A stretch of DNA of 64,000 nt from Variovorax paradoxus (GTDB taxonomy: Bacteria > Pseudomonadota > Gammaproteobacteria > Burkholderiales > Burkholderiaceae_C), in the NCBI RefSeq assembly GCF_902712855.1, contig NZ_LR743507.1, forward strand, positions 4,946,001 through 5,010,000, in the 5' to 3' direction. Each line of letters begins with the position of its first letter. The first letter of the stretch is position 1. The notes under the pieces are model-generated. The model saw only the letters and a list, made by a program, of their open reading frames with translations, had not been told where the DNA came from and searched no databases. The translations under genes and the position numbers were made by a program. This document shows, piece by piece, positions 44,457-52,856 of the stretch.

Positions 44457-45320
44457 CTAACGCCACAACCACCAGCCCCCCGAAGCCAATAGCAGCATGA
44501 CTATATATTTCAGTTGAATTACGCCTAATAGCGCAAGATAAGTCGGCGGCGTCGGTCGAACCTTCTCCCAGTCCGAAGGATGGATAGTGCCGTCAGATAT
44601 AAACGGGAGCCAGAACTTTCTCACCCACAACTCTGAGAAAAAATCACTATGTGCTAAGTCGTGATATCGGTCTGTAACAGCAGTCTGTTTGAAGCCATAG
44701 GTTCCGCTCGTTCCGTAGCCCCAAGTTAGCGTTCTCGCCAAAACAGGCCAGATATCACGCGTGCCAACATCATTAACTATTGAATCGCGAGGCGGCTTTC
44801 CTTTGACGTTCTCCCACGCAAAATCAGTTGGAACAATCGAACCGCAGAGTAGTAGACGCTTCAAACGAATGCCTTGGTCTGGCGCAAGCACTTTGGTAAT
44901 AATGTAGGTTCCAAAGCTATGTGCAATAACCGATATATCAGATGACGGGTAGTCTCTTTTTAAAGCTTGCAATTCTCGACTGACTAACGAGATAGCTCCG
45001 CTTCGCCCCCATGGAATAGCAAAACGCAATGCATCAAAGTAACCATATCCAAGAGGAACTACGGTCACGTTTGTACCCTCAAACATTCGCTTCACCGCAT
45101 CCTGCCAGACCCCGGCCGTACGTATACCGTGCAACAACACTACGATATGTTTGGTAGGAAGCTGGCTGTTAAAGCTTAAGATCCCCATTAAAGCAACTAC
45201 TGCGGTTTGTTCATTTTTTGGAAGGTTGGCAATCCAGCCACGAACGAATGCCGGGCGATCATCCGCGGCGACCAACTCTATTGCGGCAGCTAGTCGTGCA
45301 TGTAAATCTTCAACGTCCAT
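44457..45320 (-). CDS. Alpha/beta-hydrolase with C-terminal membrane anchor
   Basis: A 287-residue protein. After an N-terminal helical extension, strand 3 leads to the oxyanion motif VVLLHGIRTAGVWQ (His64-Gly), and the nucleophile elbow is IAHSFGTYI with Ser135; Asp or Glu and a late His (YHDLAHSDFF near residue 230) can complete the triad. The last 20 residues are hydrophobic (YIVMLLLASGGWWLW), a tail anchor. An esterase or lipase acting at the inner membrane is the simple reading. Start ATG 45320 overlaps the preceding stop (TAATG), so it is coupled to the small wHTH-like gene. Confidence 0.75.
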   Translation of the reverse strand: MDVEDLHARLAAAIELVAADDRPAFVRGWIANLPKNEQTAVVALMGILSFNSQLPTKHIVVLLHGIRTAGVWQDAVKRMFEGTNVTVVPLGYGYFDALRFAIPWGRSGAISLVSRELQALKRDYPSSDISVIAHSFGTYIITKVLAPDQGIRLKRLLLCGSIVPTDFAWENVKGKPPRDSIVNDVGTRDIWPVLARTLTWGYGTSGTYGFKQTAVTDRYHDLAHSDFFSELWVRKFWLPFISDGTIHPSDWEKVRPTPPTYLALLGVIQLKYIVMLLLASGGWWLWR

Positions 45321-45655
45321 TAGTGAGCCGGATTCTGCAGCTTGTAATAGACGCGGAGATTATTGGGCGTTACTCGAATATTTTCGTGCGTCTCAGGCCA
45401 GTCATACACTTCCTCAGGCACATCGGCGAGAGAAGAAAAATCTTCAATCCCTCTACCTGAAAGCGTCTCGACCCGCAGAAACTGCTCTAGCCAACCTTCT
45501 TGCACCAGTTTGCTAAGTACATATGCTAAGGTTGCTGGCGACACCGCACCAGCTGCCTGTACGAGCCTATTAGTGCTGAACACCTTAGCCTCGGCGTTGT
45601 CCTTTTTTATTTCAGACGCGACAAAGCCGAGCAGCCGCTCATACGCGTCAAACAT
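45320..45655 (-). CDS. Small winged-helix-like protein of the island operon
   Basis: A 111-residue protein. Residues 5-75 look like a helix-turn-helix with wing (YERLLGFVASEIKK, STNRLVQAAGAVSPATLAYVLSKLVQEGWLEQFLRVET); the C-terminal part (PEEVYDWPETHENIRVTPNNLRVYYKL) is beta-rich. ATG 45655 is preceded by GAGGGAA; the longer frame to 45706 would overlap the upstream gene. It sits 10 bp after the 337-aa gene and overlaps the hydrolase start. It might be an adaptor or an autoregulator; no family recognised. Confidence 0.6.
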   Translation of the reverse strand: MFDAYERLLGFVASEIKKDNAEAKVFSTNRLVQAAGAVSPATLAYVLSKLVQEGWLEQFLRVETLSGRGIEDFSSLADVPEEVYDWPETHENIRVTPNNLRVYYKLQNPAH

Positions 45656-45665
45656 CGAACTTCCC

Positions 45666-46679
45666 TCAGACGTTGAGGGCTTTGAGTTCTGAAAGGACGT
45701 ATTCATAGTCCACTTCTGAGCAGTTTGCTGGCACGGCTATCTCATTTTCCTCGCCGGATAAAACCACATGAATGTCTCTAGCAGGTACCGGCGAACCCTT
45801 CAAGAACCAAATATTGCTGCTATCGCAATATCCGTCGCTCGCCAAAAAACTATCTACGCTGCCAACGGCTGCGGCACTTCCTGCAACATTGGTTGTAAGC
45901 ACCTTTCCAAAAGCTTTCAACGACACATCTTCATCGTTGCTCACAGTCAAATCGGAAAACCTAATTTTTTGCGCAAGTGCCGAGCGATCCGACCATAGCT
46001 TAGCTTTGGCTTTCGCAAAGGAAACTATTTTAAAGTCGTGGAGTGTCAAAAATGGCTGGAGCCTAACAGCAATATCTTTCAAGTCATCGGAATAACGCGA
46101 TGAGCCGCGCCTGCTCGCTAGCCTAATTTCCAAATCCCCTTTACTAGTCAAGCGAATTACATTTACAACGCGCTCTTTTATGGTCTCATAATTCCGTTGA
46201 ATCGTTGTTCCATTCTTTGTGATGCCACGGAATTCAAGCGTTTCTCGCGTTAAAACTTCTTTAATAATTAATTCTGAGCCGACTGGATTCCCAGCCCAGC
46301 GGATGTCTACAAACGCGGGCTTAGCGGGCATATCAAATTGCCGAGGCTCGGCCAGCAAATCCATCAGATCAAGCGTCTTAAGAATCTGACCGATTCGTAC
46401 CTTATCAATAAGCGCCTCCGCGGCACCTTTGTCAGGCGCGCGAAACACAAAGATGTGTTGACGCCCATACTCCTCCACAGACCGAAGAAGGTCAATCAGA
46501 TCCTTCATCGACAGTTGGCTGCTAGCAAGGGCCGGCTCGATACGTTGGGTGAACATGTCGGCCCAGCTGCCAGCAGACGAAGTGAGCCCTCGCGCCTTTA
46601 AAAACTCGCTTACCACAGCGATGCTAGTCGCACGCGAGATGAGATCAAAGATCAAAGGCAAAGTAGCGCTTTTGGACAT
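45666..46679 (-). CDS. Unknown 337-residue protein, first gene of the island operon
   Basis: Not recognised. Residues 1-110 are mostly helical (LPLIFDLISRATSIAVVSEFLKARG; KDLIDLLRSVEEYGRQHIFVFRA), and residues 120-337 are a large mixed alpha/beta or beta part (ITKNGTTIQRNYETIKERVVNVIRLTSKGDLEIRLASRR, FKIVSFAKAKAKLW, DIHVVLSGEENEIAVPANC). No signal peptide or TM. The frame extends to 46733, but ATG 46679 fits better. It is the promoter-proximal gene, so it may be the sensor or effector partner of the membrane-anchored hydrolase. Confidence 0.65.
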   Translation of the reverse strand: MSKSATLPLIFDLISRATSIAVVSEFLKARGLTSSAGSWADMFTQRIEPALASSQLSMKDLIDLLRSVEEYGRQHIFVFRAPDKGAAEALIDKVRIGQILKTLDLMDLLAEPRQFDMPAKPAFVDIRWAGNPVGSELIIKEVLTRETLEFRGITKNGTTIQRNYETIKERVVNVIRLTSKGDLEIRLASRRGSSRYSDDLKDIAVRLQPFLTLHDFKIVSFAKAKAKLWSDRSALAQKIRFSDLTVSNDEDVSLKAFGKVLTTNVAGSAAAVGSVDSFLASDGYCDSSNIWFLKGSPVPARDIHVVLSGEENEIAVPANCSEVDYEYVLSELKALNV

Positions 46680-46950
46680 TTCGTTCTTGTATGCGAACAC
46701 CAGAGAGAAACCAATTGTGTCAGACCTTGCCAACAGCGAAGCTGGGGCTTGCCCGCAGCATCACTCGCTGCGACCACTTGGTGGGGAATGATTTCCTTGT
46801 GCCACTGACCTCCGAGTTCGCGACATGTCTGCGCCAAGTAGGAACAGCGTGATGCTCAGTTAAGCCGGCAGATCAGGCGTCTCCCACACAAAGCTCGGTA
46901 GCAGCGACCCGCAAGGCAGACCCGGAGCGGATGTTTTCTTACAGCCGGTT

Positions 46951-47238
46951 CTACACTTTAGCGGCTATCACAGGTGTGGCTCTACACCCTTCAAGCGCCG
47001 CCCGTAGCTCACCCTCGTAGCCCTCCCGCAGTTCTATCTCGGCCAGCGCCGATGCGCTGAAGCGGTCGAGGTCCACGCCAGCGGCAAGCGCTTCCGTCGG
47101 CATGGCCGGCCGGGCAGGCGTTTCTATACGGCACTCCACCGGGATCGGCACCTTCACCTCAAGCACAGGTGCAAGCCCGCATGCCGCAAGCGACCCGGCG
47201 TGGGCCAGAACACCCGCCATACGCACGCAACGTTTCAT
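46951..47238 (-). CDS. Rz1-like outer-membrane spanin lipoprotein
   Basis: A 95-residue lipoprotein: MKRCVRMAGVLAHAGSLAAC gives a lipobox LAAC with Cys20 as the lipidated residue. The short mature part has Pro-rich segments (VKVPIPVECRIETPARPAMP), usual for Rz1. It overlaps the Rz gene by 4 bp. With Rz it spans the periplasm and fuses the membranes at the last step of lysis. Longer than lambda Rz1 but typical for separated-overlap spanins. Confidence 0.65.
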   Translation of the reverse strand: MKRCVRMAGVLAHAGSLAACGLAPVLEVKVPIPVECRIETPARPAMPTEALAAGVDLDRFSASALAEIELREGYEGELRAALEGCRATPVIAAKV

Positions 47239-47588
47239 GGCTGCACCCTCCCCTTCAGCCACGCATCGACGCGCACCTGTGCGCTCGCGCAGGCATTACC
47301 GGGCACCGCCGATGGCGTACTTAGGATCGCGTGCGCGGTCTGCTGCCGCCCGGTTGCGGCATCGCGCGCTGCGGCCTGCGCCTTCTTCGCTTCCGCGGCC
47401 CGCTTGTCGGCCAGCGTGCGAAGGTCGTCGGTCGCATCGCTGCACGCGGAAGCCGCCGCCCTCGCATCGTCCCGCTGAAGGATAGAGGTAGCCGCCTTCT
47501 CGCGCGAACCAACCCATGCCCACCCGAGGCCGGCATTCGCGGCCAGGCTGATGCCGAGCACGGCCAACAGCGCTTGCATGAGGCTCAT
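47235..47588 (-). CDS. Rz-like inner-membrane spanin
   Basis: A 117-residue protein with an N-terminal TM (residues about 6-26, LLAVLGISLAANAGLGWAWV), and a long charged coiled coil (LQRDDARAAASACSDATDDLRTLADKRAAEAKKAQAAARDAAT). It is coupled by 4-bp overlaps to the lysin and to Rz1. The architecture identifies it as an i-spanin although primary sequence of spanins is poorly conserved. Confidence 0.7.
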   Translation of the reverse strand: MSLMQALLAVLGISLAANAGLGWAWVGSREKAATSILQRDDARAAASACSDATDDLRTLADKRAAEAKKAQAAARDAATGRQQTAHAILSTPSAVPGNACASAQVRVDAWLKGRVQP

Positions 47589-48169
47589 TTCGTCAGCACC
47601 TTGTACGCGCGCGCCGTGGCCGCCTTGCGCTCGGCCAGCTTGAGGCGCTTCGGACCATTGACGCGCCCGGTGATGTCGTAGACATTGCCCCGCTCAGCCG
47701 CCGCCAGACAGCCCTTGAAGTCTGCGAAGAACCAGCACGCCGACAGCGCGGCATGCTGCGGCTGAAGCAGCAGCTCAGGGTTGTCGCGGTAGTTCACGCC
47801 GATGGCCCGCCCCGCTGCGATGTAGGCATCCTCCCAGGTCAACTGAATCAGGCCGCGGCCATGGAAGCCCTCGTAGCGCAGCATGCTCAAGCCCTTCGGG
47901 TTGCGCACGTAGTCCTCGGCCCGATAGCCACCCTGCACGAACAGGCTCGGGAAGACCTCGCGCAGGCGCGCCGGCGTTGTGTAGTAGAGCCCTTCCTCCA
48001 CCTTCGCGAGCGCATCCGACTCGATGGTGAGCTGCCCGAGAAAGGCCGCGACGGCGTTGTCCGAATGGATTCCGAAGCGGTTCATGCCGTCCGCCAGGTG
48101 CAGGACGTAGCGTTCGGCGTCGGCGCGCGTGGCGCCCGTACAGTCGATGAGGGTCTGTGTGTCGATCAT
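47585..48169 (-). CDS. Phage endolysin, glycoside hydrolase family 19
   Basis: A 194-residue chitinase-like lysozyme that cuts peptidoglycan. Motifs: FLGQLTIESDALAKVEEGLYYTTPARL (with the catalytic-type Glu pair), YEGFHGRGLIQLTWEDAYIAAGRAI, and VNGPKRLKLAERKA. No signal peptide, so export needs the holin. Length agrees with other GH19 phage lysins. Start and stop overlap neighbours by 4 bp (lysis cassette). Confidence 0.9.
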   Translation of the reverse strand: MIDTQTLIDCTGATRADAERYVLHLADGMNRFGIHSDNAVAAFLGQLTIESDALAKVEEGLYYTTPARLREVFPSLFVQGGYRAEDYVRNPKGLSMLRYEGFHGRGLIQLTWEDAYIAAGRAIGVNYRDNPELLLQPQHAALSACWFFADFKGCLAAAERGNVYDITGRVNGPKRLKLAERKAATARAYKVLTK

Positions 48170-48582
48170 GGCTTCTTGAACTCCTTTGCCGCGGTCTTCG
48201 CGGCCTGATTGGCGGTCTGTGCGGCGGTCTGCGCAGTGCTGGCGGCTTCGCCCGCTGCCTGCGCAGCACCCGCCGCGGTGCCGGCCGCTTCGTTGACGCG
48301 GCCGGCGAGGGAACTGAGGCGGTCGCCGAACGCATCGCGCAGCCGGTCGATTTCCGCGAGGTGGTCGTCACGCTGGCGCGTGAACTGCGCTTCCGCGCTG
48401 CGTGTGGCCCAGAAGTAGCCCGAGCCGAAGCCGCCGAGGAAGAGGCTCCCGACGACGCCCACGGTTTCGAAGAGGCGGCGCCACTGGCGCGGGACGCGCA
48501 TGCGCGGCTGCTCATCGAGCGGCGCACTGTCTGTGTCCATATCGATGTGGGTTGGCGACTCGATGTGCGTGTCATTGCGCAT
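48166..48582 (-). CDS. Phage lysis-cassette membrane protein (holin-like)
   Basis: A 138-residue protein with one TM helix (VGVVGSLFLGGFGSGYFW, about residues 42-60) and a long Ala-rich coiled coil of repeats (AAGAAQAAGEAASTAQTAAQTANQAAKTAAKE). ATG 48582 is preceded by AGGAG; the longer frame to 48648 overlaps the next gene. Its position next to the lysin suggests a holin or antiholin. Confidence 0.5.
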   Translation of the reverse strand: MRNDTHIESPTHIDMDTDSAPLDEQPRMRVPRQWRRLFETVGVVGSLFLGGFGSGYFWATRSAEAQFTRQRDDHLAEIDRLRDAFGDRLSSLAGRVNEAAGTAAGAAQAAGEAASTAQTAAQTANQAAKTAAKEFKKP

Positions 48583-48940
48583 GGATTTGCTCCTGAAGTT
48601 GGCGAACCTGATCGCGCAGCGAGCCCAGCTCGGCCATGTGCGTGGCAAGGTTCTCGTTCATGGCCTTGAGCTGGCCCTTCATTTCCCAGACCTGTTCAAG
48701 CGCTTCGTTGCGCTCGGCCGCGAACTTGTCTGCGCGCTCCTCGGCCTTCACGCGCGCGGCCCGCTCGCCTTCGAGCAGTTCCTTCCACGTCGCAAGCGCC
48801 GCGATCTGGCCCGAGCTGTCCGCGCGCTCCTTTGCTTCGGTCGGCTGCTGCGCGCGCCAGACCTTGTATCCACCGGCCGCCGACAGAACCAGAAACGCAA
48901 GCTGTGCGATCGGATTGCCGGCGATGTCGCCCATGTCCAT
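48572..48940 (-). CDS. Phage holin-like protein with coiled coil
   Basis: A 122-residue protein: N-terminal TM (IAQLAFLVLSAAGGYKVW), then a continuous heptad coiled coil (ATWKELLEGERAARVKAEERADKFAAERNEALEQVWEMKGQLKAMNENLATHMAELG). It overlaps the next lysis gene by 11 bp. Either this or its neighbour is the holin; with only one TM it would be of the class III pinholin type. Confidence 0.5.
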   Translation of the reverse strand: MDMGDIAGNPIAQLAFLVLSAAGGYKVWRAQQPTEAKERADSSGQIAALATWKELLEGERAARVKAEERADKFAAERNEALEQVWEMKGQLKAMNENLATHMAELGSLRDQVRQLQEQIHAQ

Positions 48941-48970
48941 GAAGTGCCCCTTCTCTCTTTCGTTGTCTGG

Positions 48971-49195
48971 TTAGATTTCGACCTGCACGAAGGGCATGTC
49001 GGGCGCCTGTGCCTCGATCACCCCATCGCGCACAAAGACCTGATCGCCCACGGCACCGGCGCCGCGCGCCGTGAGCACGCCACCGCCAGGCAGCACGAGC
49101 TGCGCGACTTCGCCCTCGATGGCGGTGATGGTTGCGAGCTGCAGCGGATAGCTCGGCAGCAGCGCGACGAAGGCGGTAAAAATGTTCGTGGACAC
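48971..49195 (-). CDS. Small phage structural protein
   Basis: A 74-residue protein, mostly beta (LQLATITAIEGEVAQLVLPGGGVLTARG, VGDQVFVRDGVIEAQAP), resembling an OB-like or tail-spike cap fold. It is 1 bp after the tail protein gene and belongs to the tail-tip module. Function unknown. Confidence 0.6.
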   Translation of the reverse strand: MSTNIFTAFVALLPSYPLQLATITAIEGEVAQLVLPGGGVLTARGAGAVGDQVFVRDGVIEAQAPDMPFVQVEI

Positions 49196-49196
49196 C

Positions 49197-51092
49197 TCAG
49201 GCCTCCGCGTGGGTTTCGAGGGTGATCGACTGGCGCAACACGGGCCGCTGCCAGTTCACCGCCACGCTGCGCACGAGGCCGAGAAATGTCTCGGCGCCTT
49301 CCTCGTACTGCACGAGCGAACCCGGCACGATCACGCCGGTTTCCGGGCGCACCTGAAGGCTCAGCGTCACATCGGCCTGCGCGCCGGTGTCGGAGAGGAT
49401 CGGAAGGCCGCGCTGCAGCACCGCATCGCTGTGCGTGATGAGGGGGTGCGTCACCATCGTTGCCACGCTGTCGCCGGCAGTACCGCTGCGCGTGATCTGC
49501 CCCAGCACGCCAGCGGCCGTCGTGCCGGCGACAAACGCGCGGTTGTAGTCGGGCCTCGTCTTCAACTGGATACCCTCAACCGCCACCGCCGCGGCGGGCA
49601 GCACGAAGTCGGGCGCCATCGAGGCCCAGTGCCAGGGCGCGGCCGGATACCTCGGCAAGATGCGCAGCGTGGCATCGGTGGCGTGCGGCTGCACGATGGC
49701 GCCAGCCGCGCTCGCGATGTCGAGCACCGCGCCGATGTAGCTCCCCTGAAACGCCCACGTCCCGCCAGGCACGGCCCAATCGGTCAGGCCGAAGTCGATG
49801 CCCCATCCGACGTTGACGCCGTTGTACGTCAGCGCCAGGTCGAGCAACTGCGCGATGCTGCGATCCGCCGGCGCCGCATGGTTGAGCGTCGGCGCATAGG
49901 GCGCATCAAGCATCGCCGCACGCCCCTTGCCCTGAACCTGCACCTTCCCATCGGCGAAACGCCGGTCGCGGCTGCAGTCGGTCGCGCTCAGGCGGTACGG
50001 CACGCCGTTGACCGTCGCCAGCAGCTCCACGGGCGCCGCGCTGATGCCGCGGCGGATGACGGGCCACGCCGCGCCCGGCAGCGTCGCGTTCCATCGCCAT
50101 GTCCACGAGTCCGCATCGAGACTCATGGAGAAGGCCAGCGCCTCCAAGGGCTCGCCGCTGTCGAGGCGCACGAGGCTGATGCTGTTCTGCACGGTGTAGA
50201 CCTCCAGAGTCGGCACGACGACGGTTTCGCCGGTGCCCGGCGGCAGTTGCTGCCGCTCGCAAACAAAAATCAGCGTGGTGCTGTGCTGCTGCCGCTCGCG
50301 GAAGACGAGCGTTGTCGAAGGCGTGTAGCAAGGGTTCTCGCCACTGGGCGGCCCGATGACCGAGCGGCCGGGCAGCGGGTACATGGCCGCTTGCCAGCGC
50401 GACACCATGCCGAGGTCGAGCTGCTGTGCAGCGCCGAAGCCATCGCGGTGCAGCGCCTGCGCGCGTGCCGCTTCCTGCCACCGCGCGCGCACCATGCGGC
50501 GCATGCGCTCGGCTTCCTGATACCGCACACCCACCGGGCCGGGCGCCAGGCGCTGCGCTTCCTGCCAGCACAGTGCAGCGACCGTGCGCGCACGGGTTGC
50601 GTCCTGATAGGCCACGCCGGTGCCCTGCTGCAGCTCGCGCGCGGCCTGGTGGCGCAGCGCCGCCGCGGCGCGCGAGGCCATCACGTCTTGCCAAACCACG
50701 GATGCAGCGCCGGCCCGCGGTGCGGCCTTCTGCCACGCCGTCACGCGGCCTACACGCGCGGGAAGCGCGCTCTGATGCTTCATGGCAGCGCCGCCTTCGA
50801 GCTTCGCGGCGAGCTGCCAGGCGGCCGAGGTCTTGCCCATGAGCGGCCGAGAGACCGCGCTCGCATACCGTGTCGCGCCGCGCAGCATGAAGGCCGGCAG
50901 CGCGATGGCGCCAATGGCCCAAGCGAGCGGCGGCATGGTGACCATCGCTGCACCCGACACCCCGAACAGCGGCAGCGGGATGCGGCCGAGCGCATAGGCC
51001 GCGCCGCTGGCGGGCCCTTCAGGCTCTCCGAACACGAGGACGTTCGGCGGTCCGTCAAGCGGCGGCTGACGAAAGAGAAGATCGTCAACCAC
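49197..51092 (-). CDS. Phage tail-tip protein with eleven 14-residue aromatic-Gln repeats
   Basis: A 631-residue structural protein. Residues 92-246 show a repeat with period 14 (one of 15): aromatic or His at 92, 106, 120, 134, 148, 162, 176, 191, 205, 219 and 233, nearly always followed by Gln and often Ala or Asp-Ala/Glu-Ala at +2/+3 (WQDV, YQDA, WQEA, YQEA, WQEA). Residues 300-631 form a beta-rich domain with tail-hub character (VPTLEVYTVQNSISLVRLDSG; VLQRGLPILSDTGAQADVTLSLQVRPETG). It probably sits at the tail tip or baseplate hub. Starts 8 bp into the preceding gene. Confidence 0.75.
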   Translation of the reverse strand: MVDDLLFRQPPLDGPPNVLVFGEPEGPASGAAYALGRIPLPLFGVSGAAMVTMPPLAWAIGAIALPAFMLRGATRYASAVSRPLMGKTSAAWQLAAKLEGGAAMKHQSALPARVGRVTAWQKAAPRAGAASVVWQDVMASRAAAALRHQAARELQQGTGVAYQDATRARTVAALCWQEAQRLAPGPVGVRYQEAERMRRMVRARWQEAARAQALHRDGFGAAQQLDLGMVSRWQAAMYPLPGRSVIGPPSGENPCYTPSTTLVFRERQQHSTTLIFVCERQQLPPGTGETVVVPTLEVYTVQNSISLVRLDSGEPLEALAFSMSLDADSWTWRWNATLPGAAWPVIRRGISAAPVELLATVNGVPYRLSATDCSRDRRFADGKVQVQGKGRAAMLDAPYAPTLNHAAPADRSIAQLLDLALTYNGVNVGWGIDFGLTDWAVPGGTWAFQGSYIGAVLDIASAAGAIVQPHATDATLRILPRYPAAPWHWASMAPDFVLPAAAVAVEGIQLKTRPDYNRAFVAGTTAAGVLGQITRSGTAGDSVATMVTHPLITHSDAVLQRGLPILSDTGAQADVTLSLQVRPETGVIVPGSLVQYEEGAETFLGLVRSVAVNWQRPVLRQSITLETHAEA

Positions 51093-51489
51093 CGATGACC
51101 ACCTCGCCGATGAAGAAGGTTCCGCCCTGATACAGCTTCGCCTCAGGGTCGCCCTCGGGCGGGTTCTGCACCACGAGCTTGACCTGCCCGGCGCCCGAGG
51201 GACCGCTCATGCTGAAGTCGGCGACCCACGGGCCGCCGGCGACCTCCAGCCGGCCCCATGTGGCGATGCCGGTTGCGACAGCCAGGTCGCCGGCCGTGTC
51301 CGCCTGCACGAGCGAGAGCTGCCCGTTCGTCACCTCACCCGCCGGCAGCGCGAGCACGGCCGCGGCCAGCAGCGTGGTGCCAGCGCCGCCCTCGCCAGGC
51401 TGCACACCGCCGTACACGAGCAGCCGCGCGCCGGCGCCCAGGTAGCTCACGAGGCCGCCCAGCATGGCGTTGATGGCGAGCACGTTCAT
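51085..51489 (-). CDS. Phage tail protein, unknown
   Basis: A 134-residue protein: N-terminal hydrophobic stretch (NAMLGGLVSYLGAGARLLVYGG) then a beta-rich body (GDLAVATGIATWGRLEVAGGPWVADFSMSG). It overlaps both neighbours (ATGA at its start) and so is part of the tail-tip module; no family recognised. Confidence 0.65.
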   Translation of the reverse strand: MNVLAINAMLGGLVSYLGAGARLLVYGGVQPGEGGAGTTLLAAAVLALPAGEVTNGQLSLVQADTAGDLAVATGIATWGRLEVAGGPWVADFSMSGPSGAGQVKLVVQNPPEGDPEAKLYQGGTFFIGEVVIGG

Positions 51490-52853
51490 GCCATCAGCTC
51501 CACCTTGCCATTGGCGAGGGTCAGGCCATCGGTCACGACGGCACGCTTGCCGTGCGCCTCATAGTAGGCAATGACGGTGTAGCTCTGCAGCTCATCGACA
51601 TACTGGAAGTCGTAGCTGCCATCTGCCGCACTCCACGCCTCGCGCAACTGCAGGCCATCCGACTCCCGCACCAGCCGCACGCGGCAGCGGTAAGGCTTGT
51701 TCAGCGGGTTCACGTAGTCGAGCGTGAAGCCGCGCACGCGACCCGTGCCGCGGCCGATCACGCCGGTGAGGTAGTCCCCTCGCGCCTGGTAGACCGGAGA
51801 GAGCCGCATATTCCCGAAGATCACCGGCACCGTCGTTGGCGTGGGCGCCACCGCCACCGCCGCAGCTCTGGTCTTCCCTCTAAAGGCGTTCTGTGTGATC
51901 GCCGAGTCGCGCTCTTCCCACGGCGTCGCGCCGGCCACCGGGTATGTAAAGCCCTTGGTGCGGACACGTACTTGCCAGTAGGAGTTGAAGTTGTACATCT
52001 GCGCCGCCGCGAACAGCTCCGCGAACGACAGGCCCGAGTACGCGACGCCTTGGCTCACACCGTTTTTGTAAAAGGTGATCGATCCGGCCGAGAAATCGAC
52101 CACCATCCCGATCACATCGGCCAGGGTGTAACTCGCGCCGTAGGCCACCGAGCTAGAACTGCTTCGCTTTGATCCGCTGTTGGTGTAGGTCCATGAGTTG
52201 GGCGTATTGCCAAGGATCGAACTGGGCGTCGGCAAGAAGGCCGCATCCATGACGCCGACTGCTGCCGTGGTGCCGGCAAGCGACACGTTGATCCACTCGA
52301 ACTCAACCTGCAGCACGCCGGCCATCCGTCCAGCCGTCACGACGCGAGGGCTCAGGCCACTGGCTGTTTTCAGCGTCGCGATGCTGCCACCCGCGCTCAG
52401 GTCCACATCATTCTTGAATCCCCGCAGCCAACCGCCGATGGCCTCCGAAGTCGTCTTCGTCCTCGGCCCCGGCCATGCCACGCCGGCGAACGGTGCCCAT
52501 GCATCAACCCACGTCGTCGCGTCGTCGGAATACTGCATCTTGCCCGCGAGCAGAAACTTCGCCGCATCCACTGCCGAACCGAGGCGAATGTCGGTCACGT
52601 CCGCAGAGCCGCCGGCGCCGAAGTCCCACGACAGCACCAGCGCCGGCACGCTCGCGCCCGTCCACGCGGCGCCCGTCGAGAGGTTGTCGTCCCTGAGGTT
52701 CGCCAATGACCCGGCCGCCGGCGCAATGCTCGACGTGAGCACCGCCGGAGCATCGATGCGCACGCCAGCACCGAGCAGATGAAACTCGGTCAGCTCCAGC
52801 GCTTCGCCGTAGCTCTCCAACCCGATGGCCCGCCAGTAGCGATGTGCAGCCAT
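51486..52853 (-). CDS. Phage tail protein with SPRY and carboxypeptidase-regulatory-like domains
   Basis: A 455-residue protein. Residues about 1-130 look like a discoidin/F5-8 type domain (YWRAIGLESYGEALELTEFHLLG, SDDATTWVDAW). Residues about 165-300 match a SPRY (B30.2) fold: VEFEWINVSLAGTTAAVGVMDAAF, then DVIGMVVDFSAGSITFYKNGVSQG. The last 90 residues form an Ig-like Cna/CarboxypepD-regulatory domain (RGFTLDYVNPLNKPYRCRVRLVRESDG). Such modules mediate sugar or protein binding, so the protein is a candidate receptor-binding fibre. Confidence 0.75.
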   Translation of the reverse strand: MAAHRYWRAIGLESYGEALELTEFHLLGAGVRIDAPAVLTSSIAPAAGSLANLRDDNLSTGAAWTGASVPALVLSWDFGAGGSADVTDIRLGSAVDAAKFLLAGKMQYSDDATTWVDAWAPFAGVAWPGPRTKTTSEAIGGWLRGFKNDVDLSAGGSIATLKTASGLSPRVVTAGRMAGVLQVEFEWINVSLAGTTAAVGVMDAAFLPTPSSILGNTPNSWTYTNSGSKRSSSSSVAYGASYTLADVIGMVVDFSAGSITFYKNGVSQGVAYSGLSFAELFAAAQMYNFNSYWQVRVRTKGFTYPVAGATPWEERDSAITQNAFRGKTRAAAVAVAPTPTTVPVIFGNMRLSPVYQARGDYLTGVIGRGTGRVRGFTLDYVNPLNKPYRCRVRLVRESDGLQLREAWSAADGSYDFQYVDELQSYTVIAYYEAHGKRAVVTDGLTLANGKVELMA

Positions 52854-52856
52854 CGC

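Larger units (their letters stand above)
43130..46830. other. AT-rich accessory island beside the prophage lysis end
   Basis: Base composition changes visibly from the GC-rich chromosome to AT-rich sequence with many A/T runs, then back at about 46.9 kb where the prophage lysis genes start. The island holds four genes, all on the minus strand (the direction of the late phage genes), none in a well-known family apart from the alpha/beta hydrolase. Transfer from another source is likely. No integrase or att repeat was recognised. The 46680-46950 part holds no gene and probably the operon promoter. Confidence 0.7.

Noticed and set aside
46680..46950. A gene between the island operon and the Rz1-like gene
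   Set aside because: Frames here are short, without ribosome site or protein-like sequence; it is more likely the operon promoter region.
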